From: an uncultured Acidobacteriaceae bacterium
Lineage (GTDB): Bacteria > Acidobacteriota > Terriglobia > Terriglobales > Acidobacteriaceae
Direction: 5' to 3'
Assembly (NCBI GenBank): GCA_903828675.1
Contig: CAIKND010000095.1
Span: 1-64,000, forward strand
DNA length: 64,000 nt
A program made the position numbers and the translations under genes. The notes beneath the pieces are model-generated. The model searched no databases. It saw only the letters and a list, made by a program, of their open reading frames with translations, and was not told the DNA's origin. Positions 1-10,078 of this stretch are shown in pieces (the first letter of the stretch is position 1; the number at the start of each line of letters is the position of its first letter).

Positions 1-1
1 C

Positions 2-124
2 CGCTCCGCCAAAGCTCGGACTGAACTAGCCCTCGACCAAGCAATCTCGGAAGCCCTTCAGGAAATATCTGCAGACAATGCACAAGCCTGGTTCAGACTG
101 ACACTCAACTGGGTACAGCTATGA
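2..124 (+). CDS. IS630-family transposase, C-terminal end (partial, cut by window edge)
   Basis: An open frame runs in from the left edge and ends at TGA 122-124, giving 40 residues. The tail contains an alpha-helical ALQEIS-DNAQAWF pattern. This resembles the end of IS630/Tc1-type transposases, which commonly finish with a helix like ALxxITPxDAxGWF and a few more residues. Only the extreme C-terminus is visible, so the DDE catalytic residues cannot be checked. The stop is followed immediately by a sequence resembling the terminal repeat of palindromic elements elsewhere in the window, which is where the right end of an IS630 element would be expected. The family call rests on a short stretch. 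Confidence 0.5.
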   Translation, partial: RSAKARTELALDQAISEALQEISADNAQAWFRLTLNWVQL

Positions 125-125
125 T

Positions 126-138
126 GAAAATGCTCTAG
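126..138. repeat. Candidate right terminal repeat of the IS630-like element
   Basis: GAAAATGCTCTAG lies two bases after the transposase stop. It differs at one base from GAAAACGCTCTAG, the right terminal repeat of the 129-bp palindromic element at 30889-31017. It ends in CTAG, a target motif known for IS630-type transposons. The role as a transposon end is inference. Confidence 0.4.
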
Positions 139-717
139 AGGAAATCTGTCTCATTGTCCTGTAGTAATACACTTCATGTCCAGTAGTAACTTGATCAGTA
201 AGTTACTTTGGTTGGGTGTAGGAATGGCCTGAAGTATGGGGCAATAAAGCCCAACGTTACACGATTGCCAGGGGCTGGACCTCTGTATAGCGGTGCTTGC
301 TGAACCAAATTGGGACACGTTGAGGCCTTTCCGCAAACGGAAACAAAAGATCTTCAACCCTCGATCCCAAGAGCCGAAAGGCTCCAGTTAGATAGATGGC
401 TTGACCACTGCAACGAGTTGTCCAAAGCAGGCGCGGGTCTCTTGGAATGACGCGGAGCGCGCGAGCTTGAAATCCTCAAGAGCGCTCTCAAGAATGGCAT
501 TTGCGCAGGGGTGGTTGAATCGCTTGACGTGCCGCTCATCACTGCAATGGGAAACAAACTCCGGTAAGCCTAATTCAAGGCGGTGAAATCCTGGATGGAT
601 GGCGATCTGCTAACAGCGATGACCGCCTTCGACCGCGCGGTTCGAGCCTGACGGCGAATGCAATTGCCATTTGCCGGCTCCTCAGCTCTATGGCCGCGGA
701 TTTAACGGAGTCTTTTT
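139..717. other. Gene-poor region, possibly decayed coding sequence
   Basis: No convincing gene is present. One plus-strand frame (codons at position 1 modulo 3) between about 262 and 654 has protein-like composition, with pieces reading ELEILKSALKNG and FKAVKSWMDGDLL. It is broken by several in-frame stops (near 448, 565 and 571) and has no start, so it may be a degraded gene. The last 15 bases carry the ribosome binding site (CGGAG near 706) of the next gene. Confidence 0.35.
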
Positions 718-1734
718 ATGACTGCGATGTGCAGCGCCAGCCGCCGGGAATTTCTAAGGCAGTGCCTCACTGGCGCAGCGGCGTTGGGTGCAGGGTCAAG
801 GCAGCATGCGTTGCCCGAGCAGTCTGTTCTCCAAGCAAAATCAGCGGTTATCGTTGCGCGGGATCCGTTGCTGCGGGGCACGGGATCGACAGTGGACGGC
901 AGCCGCATGCAGGCTCTGCTTGATCGCGCCTTGCAGGCTCTATTCGAGCGTGACATTTCGCACAACCCTCCGATGGAAGCATGGCGGAGGCTGGTCCGTC
1001 CCGGCCAGACCGTCAGCCTGAAAGTGAACACTCTGGGCGGTCGAGGCATCTCAACGAATACCGCGCTGGTCGAAGCGATTTGCGAACGCTTGCAGGAAGC
1101 AGGAATCAGGGCCAACGATATTGTGGTCTGGGACCGCGACAGCGCCGAGATGGAGCATGCGGGATTCCACATCGCCACTGGCGGAAATCGGGTGCAATGC
1201 TTCGGAACCGACCGAGTGGATTACGAACAGGACCTGGCGGAATTTGGCAGCGTGGGCAGCCGTGTATCCAAGATCCTCACCAGGCATACGGATGTCCTTA
1301 TCAACGTGCCAGTGCTCAAGGACCATGACAGCGCGGGCGTCACGATGGCTTTGAAGAACATGTACGGCGTGATTCACAATCCGAACAAGTACCATCCCGA
1401 CGGATGCGACCCGTATGTAGCCGACCTTAATATGCTGCCCGCAATCAGATCGAGAATGCGGCTCAGCATTTGCGATGCGACGACGGCGATGTACGAAGGC
1501 GGCCCTGCATTCAAGCCCGAATATAGTTGGAAATGCAATAGCTTGCTCGTCTCGCAGGATCCCGTTGCGCTCGACACGACGGGTTGGCGCATGATCGAAC
1601 GCAAGCGCGCGGAGATGGGCATGAAGACGCTTGAAGCCGAAGAGAGAGCCCCACGCTACATCACGACCGCCGCCGACCACGCGCATCGCCTGGGCAACTG
1701 CGATCCCAACCGTATCGCGACTTTCGAGATATAA
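718..1734 (+). CDS. DUF362 domain-containing protein with Tat signal
   Basis: 338 residues. The N-terminus carries a twin-arginine motif (SRREFL, residues 8-13) followed by a small hydrophobic stretch, so export in folded form by the Tat system is likely. The rest is a DUF362-type domain with NTLGGRG, DIVVWDR and NVPVLKDHD segments; members are often encoded near iron-sulfur or radical SAM proteins, and their biochemical role is unsettled. The ATG has a CGGAG site 8 bases upstream. The gene lies 34 bases before the radical SAM gene in the same direction, suggesting a three-gene operon with the AmmeMemoRadiSam genes. No classical 4Fe-4S ferredoxin motif is visible in this copy. Confidence 0.8.
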   Translation: MTAMCSASRREFLRQCLTGAAALGAGSRQHALPEQSVLQAKSAVIVARDPLLRGTGSTVDGSRMQALLDRALQALFERDISHNPPMEAWRRLVRPGQTVSLKVNTLGGRGISTNTALVEAICERLQEAGIRANDIVVWDRDSAEMEHAGFHIATGGNRVQCFGTDRVDYEQDLAEFGSVGSRVSKILTRHTDVLINVPVLKDHDSAGVTMALKNMYGVIHNPNKYHPDGCDPYVADLNMLPAIRSRMRLSICDATTAMYEGGPAFKPEYSWKCNSLLVSQDPVALDTTGWRMIERKRAEMGMKTLEAEERAPRYITTAADHAHRLGNCDPNRIATFEI

Positions 1735-1768
1735 CCCGGACGCGATGGGCGCAAGAAGGAGCTCCACT

Positions 1769-2986
1769 ATGTTTCGTGAATTCGCTACCAATGAAGGCAT
1801 CGCGGTCCCGGCCTGCTGCGCAAGCGAAGCACGGGCAGCGCAGAGTCAACTCGATCGCCGTTCGTTTCTCTTCTGTGCGCTGGCATCGGGTGCTGCTTTA
1901 GGCTCTGGATCTTCAGCAGCCTCCGCAAGCCCGGCCCTGATCGATGAGAATACCCAGGGCGACGCCCAATTCACGGTCGAAGCAAAATTTTACGAGAAAC
2001 TCCAGAACCGCAAGATCAAGTGCAAGCTTTGTCCGCGCGAATGTACTGTCGGCGACAAGGAACGCGGATACTGCGGCGTACGCGAGAATCGTGGCGGAAC
2101 CTACTTTACTCTGGTACACTCGCGCGTTTGCGCAGCTCACGTCGATCCTATCGAGAAGAAGCCTCTCTTTCACTATCTGCCTGGCACCGTTGCGTTCTCG
2201 CTGGCCACCGCCGGATGCAACGTCAACTGCAAGTTCTGCCAGAATTGGAACATCTCGCAATCGCGGCCCGAGCAGATCCCCGCCGACTATGCGCCGCCGC
2301 AACGCGTGGCCGCGCTGGCCAAGCAATACAAGTGCCCCACCATTGCCTACACCTATAGCGAGCCGGTTGTATTCAGCGAGTTTCTGATGGACACGGCGGA
2401 TGCCGGACACGAAGCAGGTATCCGGAGCATCGTTGTTTCCAACGGCTATATGCAGCAGGATGCGCTGAAACAAGCCTATGGCAAAATGGACGCGGTCAAG
2501 ATCGATCTAAAGGCCTTCTCCGAGCCCTACTACCGTAATGTCGTTACCGGACAGTTGAAGCCGGTACTCGATACCCTTGTTACGCTGCGCAAGATGGGTA
2601 AATGGACGGAGATTGTCTACCTCGTTCTTCCAACGCTCAACGACGGCGACGCGGAATTCCGCTCGCTGGCGCAATGGATCAAGGCGAATCTCGGCCCTGA
2701 TGTACCGCTCCATTTCACGCAGTTTCATCCGGAATACCTGTTGAAGAATCTGCCGACCACCCCTGTGACAACACTGGAGCGCGCCAAGGCAATCGCAGAC
2801 GCCGAGGGCCTTCACTACGTCTACATTGGCAATGTACCGGGGCACCCCGCTCAGAACACATACTGTCCGCAATGCCGCAAGATGGTGGTGGAGCGAGTTG
2901 GCTTCGTCGCGAACAGATTGCTGATCGGCAAGGACAATTGCTGCCCATTCTGCCGGCACCCCATCCCCGGCATCTGGCACGCATAG
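1769..2986 (+). CDS. amrS: AmmeMemoRadiSam system radical SAM enzyme, Tat-exported
   Basis: 405 residues from the ATG at 1769, which has an AAGGAGC site at 1756-1762; longer upstream in-frame starts lack one and overlap DUF362. A Tat-like DRRSFLF motif and hydrophobic stretch occupy the N-terminus. The radical SAM cluster motif is C150-x3-C154-x2-C157, as in the pyruvate formate-lyase activase-like family. It is preceded by a Cys-rich segment (CKLCPRECTVG, then YCGVREN) typical of AmrS, and a further CPQC/CPFC pair lies at the C-terminus, probably binding metal. The next gene encodes the other two members of the system (Memo and AMMECR1). The substrate of the system is unknown. A Tat signal on a SAM-dependent enzyme is odd because SAM is cytoplasmic. 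Confidence 0.9.
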   Translation: MFREFATNEGIAVPACCASEARAAQSQLDRRSFLFCALASGAALGSGSSAASASPALIDENTQGDAQFTVEAKFYEKLQNRKIKCKLCPRECTVGDKERGYCGVRENRGGTYFTLVHSRVCAAHVDPIEKKPLFHYLPGTVAFSLATAGCNVNCKFCQNWNISQSRPEQIPADYAPPQRVAALAKQYKCPTIAYTYSEPVVFSEFLMDTADAGHEAGIRSIVVSNGYMQQDALKQAYGKMDAVKIDLKAFSEPYYRNVVTGQLKPVLDTLVTLRKMGKWTEIVYLVLPTLNDGDAEFRSLAQWIKANLGPDVPLHFTQFHPEYLLKNLPTTPVTTLERAKAIADAEGLHYVYIGNVPGHPAQNTYCPQCRKMVVERVGFVANRLLIGKDNCCPFCRHPIPGIWHA

Positions 2987-3008
2987 GCGTGCTCGTGAGG
3001 TTGGCTCA

Positions 3009-4532
3009 ATGAACTTGAAGAGGAGTTTGAAAATGACCTGGCTGATGGCTCCACTTGCCGCGTTCCTCGTAACCGCGCCGCTGCAGCACATGCACGGCGC
3101 CGGTTCGCAAAAGATCAGACATGCAGCGGTTGGAGGGTCCTTTTATCCCGCCGATCCGAAGGAACTCTCGGCCATGATTGACGATATGCTGGCACATGCC
3201 GCGGTGCCGCAAATCGATGGCCCCATCCTCGCCGCGGTTGTGCCGCATGCCGGCTATGTGTACTCCGGTCCAGTCGCCGCCTGGACTTACGCGGCGTTGA
3301 AAGGGCACAAGTATGCGCGCGTAGTTGTGATTGCGCCCTCCCACTTCGAATCCTTCGATTTCACGTCTGTGTATGAAGGCGACGCTTACTCGACTCCGCT
3401 CGGCACAGTGCAAGTGGACAAGGAGTTTGCACATCAACTGGTAAAGGCGGACTCGACTATTCGCCTATCAAGCAAGGGCCACGATCCGACTTCAGCCGGC
3501 GGTGAGCATGCCATAGAGGTGCAATTACCATGGCTGCAACGTGTTTTCGGCGACTTCCAACTGGTCCCCATCGTCATGGGCGATCAGAGTTATGAAGGCA
3601 GCCGCGCACTGGGGGTGGCACTGGCGAAGTTGATTGAAGCTGAACGCAAGAACGGCGACACGCTGGTTTTGGCCAGCTCCGATCTGTCTCACTATCATCC
3701 GTACGACGAAGCCGAGAAGATCGACCACAAGACACTCCATGCTCTTCGGGCGTGGGACTATTTCAGCATGTCGCGCAACTTTGAAACGCGGACATGGGAG
3801 GCCTGCGGAGGAGCGCCCATCGTGGCCGCCATGATTTCGGCCGAGCGCATGGGGGCCAACAAGGCTGAAGTGCTTAAATACGCAAACTCCGGCGATACCT
3901 CCGGTGACCACTCGCGTGTAGTCGGCTACAGTGCGGACCTCTTTGTGAAAGCTGGGAAAGGCGCGGCAGAGCAAGCACCCTTCTCGCTCACAACCCAGGA
4001 AAAAAGTGAACTCCTGGCATTGGCTCGCAAGTCAGTGGAGCATGCGGTAGAGAAGAATGAAGCCTACAAGCCGGACCCGAGCGCGAGCGAGACATTGAAT
4101 CGGGAGTATGGCGCCTTTGTTACGCTCACCAAAGCAGGGGAACTGCGCGGCTGCATTGGTTACACATCGCCGATCAAGCCGCTCTACCTTACTGTGCGCG
4201 ACACGGCCACCTACGCTGCACTTCGCGACCCGCGCTTCCAGCCGGTGTCGGCTTCGGAGCTTCCGCATCTTGAATACGAAATCTCTGTGCTTTCACCACT
4301 CCGTCGCGTCACTGATGTCGAGCAGATCATGGTGGGCCGCGATGGACTGCTGATGAAGAACGGCGGGTCAGAAGGCTTGCTGCTCCCCCAAGTCCCCGTT
4401 GAGCAAAGATGGGACCGTCAGAAGTTCCTTGAACAGACGTGCGTTAAGGCGGGTATGCACTCGAGTTGCTGGAAGGACGAGAACACCGACATCTTCAAAT
4501 TCACGGCGGAAGTCTTTAACGAACACAAATAG
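3009..4532 (+). CDS. amrBA: AmmeMemoRadiSam proteins B and A fused (Memo-AMMECR1)
   Basis: 507 residues. A short hydrophobic leader (about 1-31) suggests secretion or membrane anchoring. Residues about 35-300 are a Memo-family domain related to class III extradiol dioxygenases. Candidate metal ligands are H80 (VVPHAGYVYSG), the DLSHYHPY segment and C266 in EACGGAP. Residues about 320-505 are an AMMECR1 domain with its LRGCIGY signature (C382). In many genomes these are separate proteins; here they are one polypeptide. The start lies 22 bases after amrS, so co-transcription is likely. Its stop is 7 bases from that of the convergent aminopropyltransferase-like gene. The metal and reaction are not known. 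Confidence 0.9.
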   Translation: MNLKRSLKMTWLMAPLAAFLVTAPLQHMHGAGSQKIRHAAVGGSFYPADPKELSAMIDDMLAHAAVPQIDGPILAAVVPHAGYVYSGPVAAWTYAALKGHKYARVVVIAPSHFESFDFTSVYEGDAYSTPLGTVQVDKEFAHQLVKADSTIRLSSKGHDPTSAGGEHAIEVQLPWLQRVFGDFQLVPIVMGDQSYEGSRALGVALAKLIEAERKNGDTLVLASSDLSHYHPYDEAEKIDHKTLHALRAWDYFSMSRNFETRTWEACGGAPIVAAMISAERMGANKAEVLKYANSGDTSGDHSRVVGYSADLFVKAGKGAAEQAPFSLTTQEKSELLALARKSVEHAVEKNEAYKPDPSASETLNREYGAFVTLTKAGELRGCIGYTSPIKPLYLTVRDTATYAALRDPRFQPVSASELPHLEYEISVLSPLRRVTDVEQIMVGRDGLLMKNGGSEGLLLPQVPVEQRWDRQKFLEQTCVKAGMHSSCWKDENTDIFKFTAEVFNEHK

Positions 4533-4539
4533 CAAGAAT

Positions 4540-6915
4540 TTATGCGCAGGACGCATTTGCAGCCAAGCTTGCCCGCACCGCAAGCATAGCCGCCCCAGCG
4601 CCAATCAAGGCGCAGAGCCAAGCCGTCTTCCAGAACCCAAATGCGGGAATCAGGTACGTGCTCAATACTAACGCCCCCGCGCAACCGCCTAACAGGTCGA
4701 TGGCATAGAGAGTGCCCAATCCTGCACGCCCTTTGCGATGACGGAGAAAGATCCCGGTCGCAACGGAGAACTGATAGCCGCCCAACATTCCCGAAAGCAC
4801 GGCTAGTGCAGGGAAGACCAACTGTGCAGCGATCCAGCTCATTGCAGTCCCTGAGAGCGTCTCAGTCATGGCTATTACAAACAGCAATGCTGGAACTGCT
4901 AGGGCAAGCACAATCTGCGTGGCAGCAAGCGTACGGCACGGCTCGTAATGGCCGAACTGAATGCGGCGCATGCCGAGCCAACTTCCCAGCGCAATCCCTC
5001 CCATGCAGAGACCGATGAGGATCGCAAGCTGGTGGTAGACGTAGCCGAAGACCGACTCAAACCCGAGCAGAAGAAAGACCTGGAGGGCCATGAGCGTGAA
5101 CCCTGTAATAGCCGCGCAGCAAGCAGCAGCGGCCTGCTCGCGACTCTCTCGCTTAAGTATCAACGCCGAGGGGATTGCAGCACATAGCAATACGATTACC
5201 AGCGAACCGAGTACATTGCGGAAGGGAACGCGCGCCGCTGCGCGAAACCAATCGGAATACAAGGATCCGAACTGCGAACTCCAATGCACAATATCGAAAG
5301 AATAGGCAACCGGCGTGAAATCACGATTCACCGGAGTGGTTGCCAGCGGCCGCAGTTGCTCGGCGAGCTCCTCCATGCGGTCTGGCATCATACGGTAAGG
5401 GATGAAGTACTGACTCACATACTGTGTTTGCAGCGCTCTCGCCCGCAATCGAGCAACCAAGATGCGCGGATTGTCCGTGAGCACGTTGGGTTCGGGGGAC
5501 GCAAAGAAGTGAATCGTTTCGCCTGGAATTGCGACAACTTGAGGGAATTCTTCCTGGAGCGTCTGCCGGATGCAGCGCAAAAACTCTTTGAGGCTGGGAC
5601 TAAGCGTCTCCTCCGATGAACGCAATTCAATTGCGAGCAGTCCACCGGGCGCCAAGTGCCGGCGAGCGGAACGAAAGAATTCAACGGTATAGAAGCGGTT
5701 CAATTGCGCCGTTTGGGGATCGGGCACATCGACGATAATCGCGTCGAATCTGTCTTGAGTCGTATTGAGGAATCGCCGTCCATCGACGAGGTGCAGATGT
5801 ACGCGAGCATCCGATAAAGCGCTAGCCTGCGCGGGAAAGAACTGCCGGGCTAGGTCGATCAGCGCTGGGTCCAACTCCACGTAGTCGAGCCTAACCACGC
5901 CGGGGTGCTTCAGTGCTTCACCGACACTCCCCTTCTCTCCGCCGCCAATCAGCAAGATATTATGGGGCGCAGGATGCTCCAGCAATGCGTAATGGATTGC
6001 CTCTTCAGCGGCGCTCGGGTCGGGAGCGTTCGCAAGAATCACACCATTTGCATAGATGCTGCGAATCGTGCCTGTTTCAGTTATCGTCAAGTTGCCGTAG
6101 ATTGTGTCACGCGATTCAAGCATATGAAATCCCGTCCAAAGGCGAGCTTGCGCGGCCCGCTCCACTCGCGGCGCAATAGACATCAGCAGGGGGACCGCCA
6201 GAAGCGCCGCAGCCCCTGCAATGATCACGATCTCTTTGCAACGCATTCGCAAAAACATGACCGCTGCCATGCATAGATTCAGCAGACCGATGATCGCGGC
6301 AATCTGAAATGGGCCTAGAAACCGCAGCAGCACAACGCTGGCAGCGACGCCTCCAAGGGCCGAGCCAACAGCCTCAAGCAGATAGGCGGAGCTTGCCGCA
6401 ACGCGCGCCGTCACTCCGCACTCGTACTCGAACATTCGCGCGGCCACCACGAATAGCGCACCGGAGACAGCGCAGAATATGCTCAAGGACACGAACGTCG
6501 TCAACAACATCGACACCGGCCCCACTAGCTCACCGGGCACGGCTTGAAAGATGGACCTGGAAGCGCGAGCCGCCCATATGGTCGCAGGTAAGCTCGCGGC
6601 CAGCGCACATTGGAGCGCGGCTGCGGCGGGTCGCAAACTTCTACTTGCCAGCCGCAAACGGCTGCCCAGGCTGCTTCCGACGGCGGTCCAGAAAAGCCAG
6701 GTTGCCAGCATGATACCGAGCGAGATTTCGTTGCCGTTGAAGACAACGATCAACTCTCGCATCAGGACGACCTGCCCGACGATGGCGCTGAATCCGACAA
6801 GGGCCAGTGCCGCCCTTATGGCAGAAGCTGGCCCCTTTTCGCTTGGCGCTGCTGCGGTTTGGAGGTCTTCTTCCACGAGAACGGAATTAGAATCCAGCGA
6901 CCGGGCACTACGCAA
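4540..6915 (-). CDS. Integral-membrane spermidine synthase-like (aminopropyltransferase-fold) protein
   Basis: 791 residues from a TTG start at 6915 with a GGAGG site 11 bases upstream, overlapping the end of cusA. Hydrophobic helices fill the N-terminal ~230 residues and the region ~560-790. Between them lies a spermidine-synthase-like methyltransferase fold with a glycine-rich loop GGGEKGS (about residue 323), a YVELDP acidic strand and DVPDPQ. Fused membrane-synthase proteins of this type are common in environmental bacteria and their product is mostly unproven. Only 6 bases separate it from the upstream cusA stop, so it is very likely the last gene of the copper-efflux operon. The aminopropyl acceptor, if any, cannot be read from sequence. 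Confidence 0.8.
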   Translation of the reverse strand: MRSARSLDSNSVLVEEDLQTAAAPSEKGPASAIRAALALVGFSAIVGQVVLMRELIVVFNGNEISLGIMLATWLFWTAVGSSLGSRLRLASRSLRPAAAALQCALAASLPATIWAARASRSIFQAVPGELVGPVSMLLTTFVSLSIFCAVSGALFVVAARMFEYECGVTARVAASSAYLLEAVGSALGGVAASVVLLRFLGPFQIAAIIGLLNLCMAAVMFLRMRCKEIVIIAGAAALLAVPLLMSIAPRVERAAQARLWTGFHMLESRDTIYGNLTITETGTIRSIYANGVILANAPDPSAAEEAIHYALLEHPAPHNILLIGGGEKGSVGEALKHPGVVRLDYVELDPALIDLARQFFPAQASALSDARVHLHLVDGRRFLNTTQDRFDAIIVDVPDPQTAQLNRFYTVEFFRSARRHLAPGGLLAIELRSSEETLSPSLKEFLRCIRQTLQEEFPQVVAIPGETIHFFASPEPNVLTDNPRILVARLRARALQTQYVSQYFIPYRMMPDRMEELAEQLRPLATTPVNRDFTPVAYSFDIVHWSSQFGSLYSDWFRAAARVPFRNVLGSLVIVLLCAAIPSALILKRESREQAAAACCAAITGFTLMALQVFLLLGFESVFGYVYHQLAILIGLCMGGIALGSWLGMRRIQFGHYEPCRTLAATQIVLALAVPALLFVIAMTETLSGTAMSWIAAQLVFPALAVLSGMLGGYQFSVATGIFLRHRKGRAGLGTLYAIDLLGGCAGALVLSTYLIPAFGFWKTAWLCALIGAGAAMLAVRASLAANASCA

Positions 6916-6921
6916 GAACTC

Positions 6922-9900
6922 TTATGCCTCCGCCGGCAGCGACGCGGGCTGTCGCCGCAATTCCCTTTCGCGCAGCCAGGTAAAGATCACAGGAGTGACA
7001 ATGAGCACGTGAATGAGCGAACTGAGCATTCCGCCCAGCACAGGAGCGGCCAGGGGTCTCATGAACTCCGCGCCGGTTCGCGTGGACCACAGCAGCGGCA
7101 ACAGGCCGGCAACCACCGTGGCAACGGTCATGACCTTGGGGCGAAGCCGCAGGAGCGCGCCTTCAATCACCGCAGAATGCAGGCCCGCGGTGGTCAACTG
7201 CCCATCTGCCGCCTTGCGCCGGGCTACGGCTTCTTCCAAATAGATGACCATCACTACGCCGGTCTGTACCGCCGTGCCGAAGAGCGCGATGAAGCCCACC
7301 CAGACCGCGACGGAGAAATTGAGGCCAAGCGCCTTGACCAGGAAGATTCCGCCGGTAAGTGCAAACGGAACCGCGAGCAGAACGTGCGCGGCTTCCTTCA
7401 CTGAGCCGTAGGTGCGATACAGGAGAACGAAGATCACCAACAGCACCACGGGAATCACAAGTTCAAGCCTCTTCTTTGCGCTGATTTGGTTTTCGTATTG
7501 GCCGCTCCACTCGATGTAGTAACCGGGAGGCATCTTGACGCGCGTTGAAACTTCGCGCTGCGCCTGCTCCACGAATCCGCCCACATCACGTCCACGCACG
7601 TTCAAGAGCACGGTTCCACGCAACAGGCCATTTTCGCTCGAGATCATGGATGGGCCCATGGTGGTTTTCATTGTGACCACTTTGTTCAATGGCACCTGTG
7701 CGCCGCCGCTGCCTGTTACAAGAACCTCACTCAGTTGTTCCGGGTTTTCGCGAAAGTCGCGCGCGTACCGTACGCGCACCGGGAACCGTTGCCTGCCTTC
7801 AATCGTCGTCGTCAAGTTCTTTCCGCCAATCGCGATCTCGATCGTGTCCTCGACATCGGCAACATTCAACCCGTAGCGGTCGGCAGCGGGGCGGTCGACG
7901 GCCATCTCAAGATAAGGTGCGCCTGTGGTGCGCTCGGCATAGAGATCGACCGCGCCGGGAACCTGGGCGACCACATCCTTGATCTCTTCCGACTTGGCTT
8001 CGATCACGCGTAGGTCAGGACCGAAGACCTTAATGCCGATTTGCGTACGGATGCCTGTGGAGAGCATATCGATGCGGTTACGAATGGGCTGTGTCCAGAT
8101 GTTGGTGACGCCGGGAATCTGAAGCTTCTGGTCGAGGCGCGCGAGAATGGCATCCTTCGTGAGCCCCTTTGGCCACTGGTCTTTCGGTTTGAAGGTGATG
8201 GTGGTCTCGCTCATGTTAATGGGGGCGGGGTCGGTGGATGTTTCCGCACGCCCGACTTTTCCAACGACCATGGCGACTTGCGGGTCTGTAGCGATGATAC
8301 GGTCCTGCCGGCGAAGGATTTCCGTTGCATTGGTCAATGAGATGCGCGGATCGGTGACAGGCATGAAGAGCGCTGTCTCTTCATCGAGGGGCGGCATGAA
8401 CTCCGACCCGATGGTCGTGGCCGTGTAGATGGCCGCTATGAAGAGTGCGACCGCCAAACTCAGGGTGATAGCTCGGTGCCGTAACGCCGATTTCAGAGCG
8501 GGCTTGTAGATGGCGCGCAGCATACGCATGATGGGGTTTTCATCTTCACGATGCAGCTTGCCTCGAATCAGAAATGTGCACAGAACCGGCACCAGGGTAA
8601 TGGCAAGAATCGTGGAGCCCACCATGGCAAACGTCTTGGTGAAGGCAAGCGGATGAAACATCTTGCCCTCCATTCCAGTGAGAGCGAAGACCGGAACGAA
8701 GGCGAGAATGATGATGACCATGGCAAAGGAGATGGGCCTGCCGACGAGCTTCGCGGCCTTGAACGTGATCTCCCAGATGTGGTCGCGATAGTTGCCATGT
8801 TCTTCTTCGTATTGCTCGGCCTGGCGGATTACATTTTCAGTCATCACGATGCCCGCGTCAACGAGCACGCCAATAGCAATCGCGATTCCGCCCAGCGACA
8901 TGATATTCGACGAGATGCCCGCGCCTTTCATAAACAGAAACGCGCTCAACACCGCGAGGGGCAATGGGATGGTGACAACGAGAATGCTGCGGAAGTGCCA
9001 CAGAAACAGCACGTGCGCCAGAGTGACGAGGATGAGTTCTTCAATCAATGCATGACGTAGCGTTTCGACGGCGTGATCGATAAGGATGCTGCGGTCATAG
9101 AATGGAACGATCGTGACGCCCGGGGGTAGGCCTGGCTGAATATCGCCGATTTTTTTCTTGACGGCCTCGATCACCTCCCGTGCATTCGCGCCATAGCGGA
9201 TGACGACTACGCCGCCCACTGCTTCCTTGCCGTCCTTGTCGAGAACTCCGCGACGGAACTCGGGGCCGAGTTGCACGCTGCTTACGTTGCCGACGGTGAC
9301 GGGGGTACCGTTGTATGCGCCTAGCGAGATGTTCTCAATGTCCTTGAGTCCGCCGAGGAGGCCGATGCCGCGCACCATGTCCTCAGTGCTGCCAACCTCA
9401 AGTACTTTTGCGCCGACGTTGTTGTTGCTTCTTTCAACGGCGCCAACTACATCCTTTAACGGCATGTTGTATGCGCGCAGTTTGATGGGGTCCAGGTCGA
9501 TTTGATACTGCTTGACGAATCCGCCGACGCTGGCAACTTCCGCCACGCCGGGCACGGAGTTCAACTGGTATTTAACGAACCAATCCTGGATAGAATGCAA
9601 TGTACCGCTGTCGTAGGGGCCCTCGATGGTGTACCAGAAAACCTGGCCCACCCCGGTCGCGTCTGGCCCCATCATCGGCGTTACGGCGGCGGGTAGAAAG
9701 CTTCCCGCGAGGCTGAGCCGCTCCAGCACGCGGGTGCGCGCGAAGTAGATGTCCACTGAGTCTTCAAAGATCACGTTGACCATTGAGAAGCCGAATGCGG
9801 ACGAGGAGCGCACGGTGCGGACGTGGGGCAGGCCTTGCAGGTTTACGGTGAGGGGATAGGTGATCTGGTCTTCAACTTCCTGCGGGCTGCGACCCTGCCA

Positions 9901-10056
9901 CTCAGTGAATACGATCACCTGGTTTTCGCTGAGATCGGGGATGGCGTCGATGGGGGTATGCACCAGCGCCCAGTAGCCCCAGACCGCGAGCAAGGCATAG
10001 ACGCCCAGTATCAGCCAGCGGTTCTTCATGGAGAATTCAATGATGCGATTGATCAT
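6922..10056 (-). CDS. cusA: Heavy-metal RND efflux pump, CusA/CzcA family inner-membrane subunit
   Basis: 1044 residues, the normal length for an HME-RND proton antiporter. The N-terminus ([14 protein letters not shown]) and the topology of one helix, a large periplasmic loop, six helices, a second loop and six helices fit the family. In the fourth transmembrane helix the motif [10 protein letters not shown] places D400 and E407 as in CusA-type (Cu+/Ag+) pumps, rather than the DFGxxxDGA of Zn/Co/Cd pumps. Periplasmic methionines are plentiful, but the metal-relay triad cannot be assigned without alignment. The gene follows cusB by 22 bases and is followed at once by the aminopropyltransferase-like gene. 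Confidence 0.92.
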   Translation of the reverse strand: MINRIIEFSMKNRWLILGVYALLAVWGYWALVHTPIDAIPDLSENQVIVFTEWQGRSPQEVEDQITYPLTVNLQGLPHVRTVRSSSAFGFSMVNVIFEDSVDIYFARTRVLERLSLAGSFLPAAVTPMMGPDATGVGQVFWYTIEGPYDSGTLHSIQDWFVKYQLNSVPGVAEVASVGGFVKQYQIDLDPIKLRAYNMPLKDVVGAVERSNNNVGAKVLEVGSTEDMVRGIGLLGGLKDIENISLGAYNGTPVTVGNVSSVQLGPEFRRGVLDKDGKEAVGGVVVIRYGANAREVIEAVKKKIGDIQPGLPPGVTIVPFYDRSILIDHAVETLRHALIEELILVTLAHVLFLWHFRSILVVTIPLPLAVLSAFLFMKGAGISSNIMSLGGIAIAIGVLVDAGIVMTENVIRQAEQYEEEHGNYRDHIWEITFKAAKLVGRPISFAMVIIILAFVPVFALTGMEGKMFHPLAFTKTFAMVGSTILAITLVPVLCTFLIRGKLHREDENPIMRMLRAIYKPALKSALRHRAITLSLAVALFIAAIYTATTIGSEFMPPLDEETALFMPVTDPRISLTNATEILRRQDRIIATDPQVAMVVGKVGRAETSTDPAPINMSETTITFKPKDQWPKGLTKDAILARLDQKLQIPGVTNIWTQPIRNRIDMLSTGIRTQIGIKVFGPDLRVIEAKSEEIKDVVAQVPGAVDLYAERTTGAPYLEMAVDRPAADRYGLNVADVEDTIEIAIGGKNLTTTIEGRQRFPVRVRYARDFRENPEQLSEVLVTGSGGAQVPLNKVVTMKTTMGPSMISSENGLLRGTVLLNVRGRDVGGFVEQAQREVSTRVKMPPGYYIEWSGQYENQISAKKRLELVIPVVLLVIFVLLYRTYGSVKEAAHVLLAVPFALTGGIFLVKALGLNFSVAVWVGFIALFGTAVQTGVVMVIYLEEAVARRKAADGQLTTAGLHSAVIEGALLRLRPKVMTVATVVAGLLPLLWSTRTGAEFMRPLAAPVLGGMLSSLIHVLIVTPVIFTWLRERELRRQPASLPAEA

Positions 10057-10078
10057 GGCTTATCCTTTGGGCCGTTCC

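Noticed and set aside
262-654. Protein-like frame upstream of DUF362
   Set aside because: It has several in-frame stops, no start and no recognised family; reported only as possible decayed sequence.
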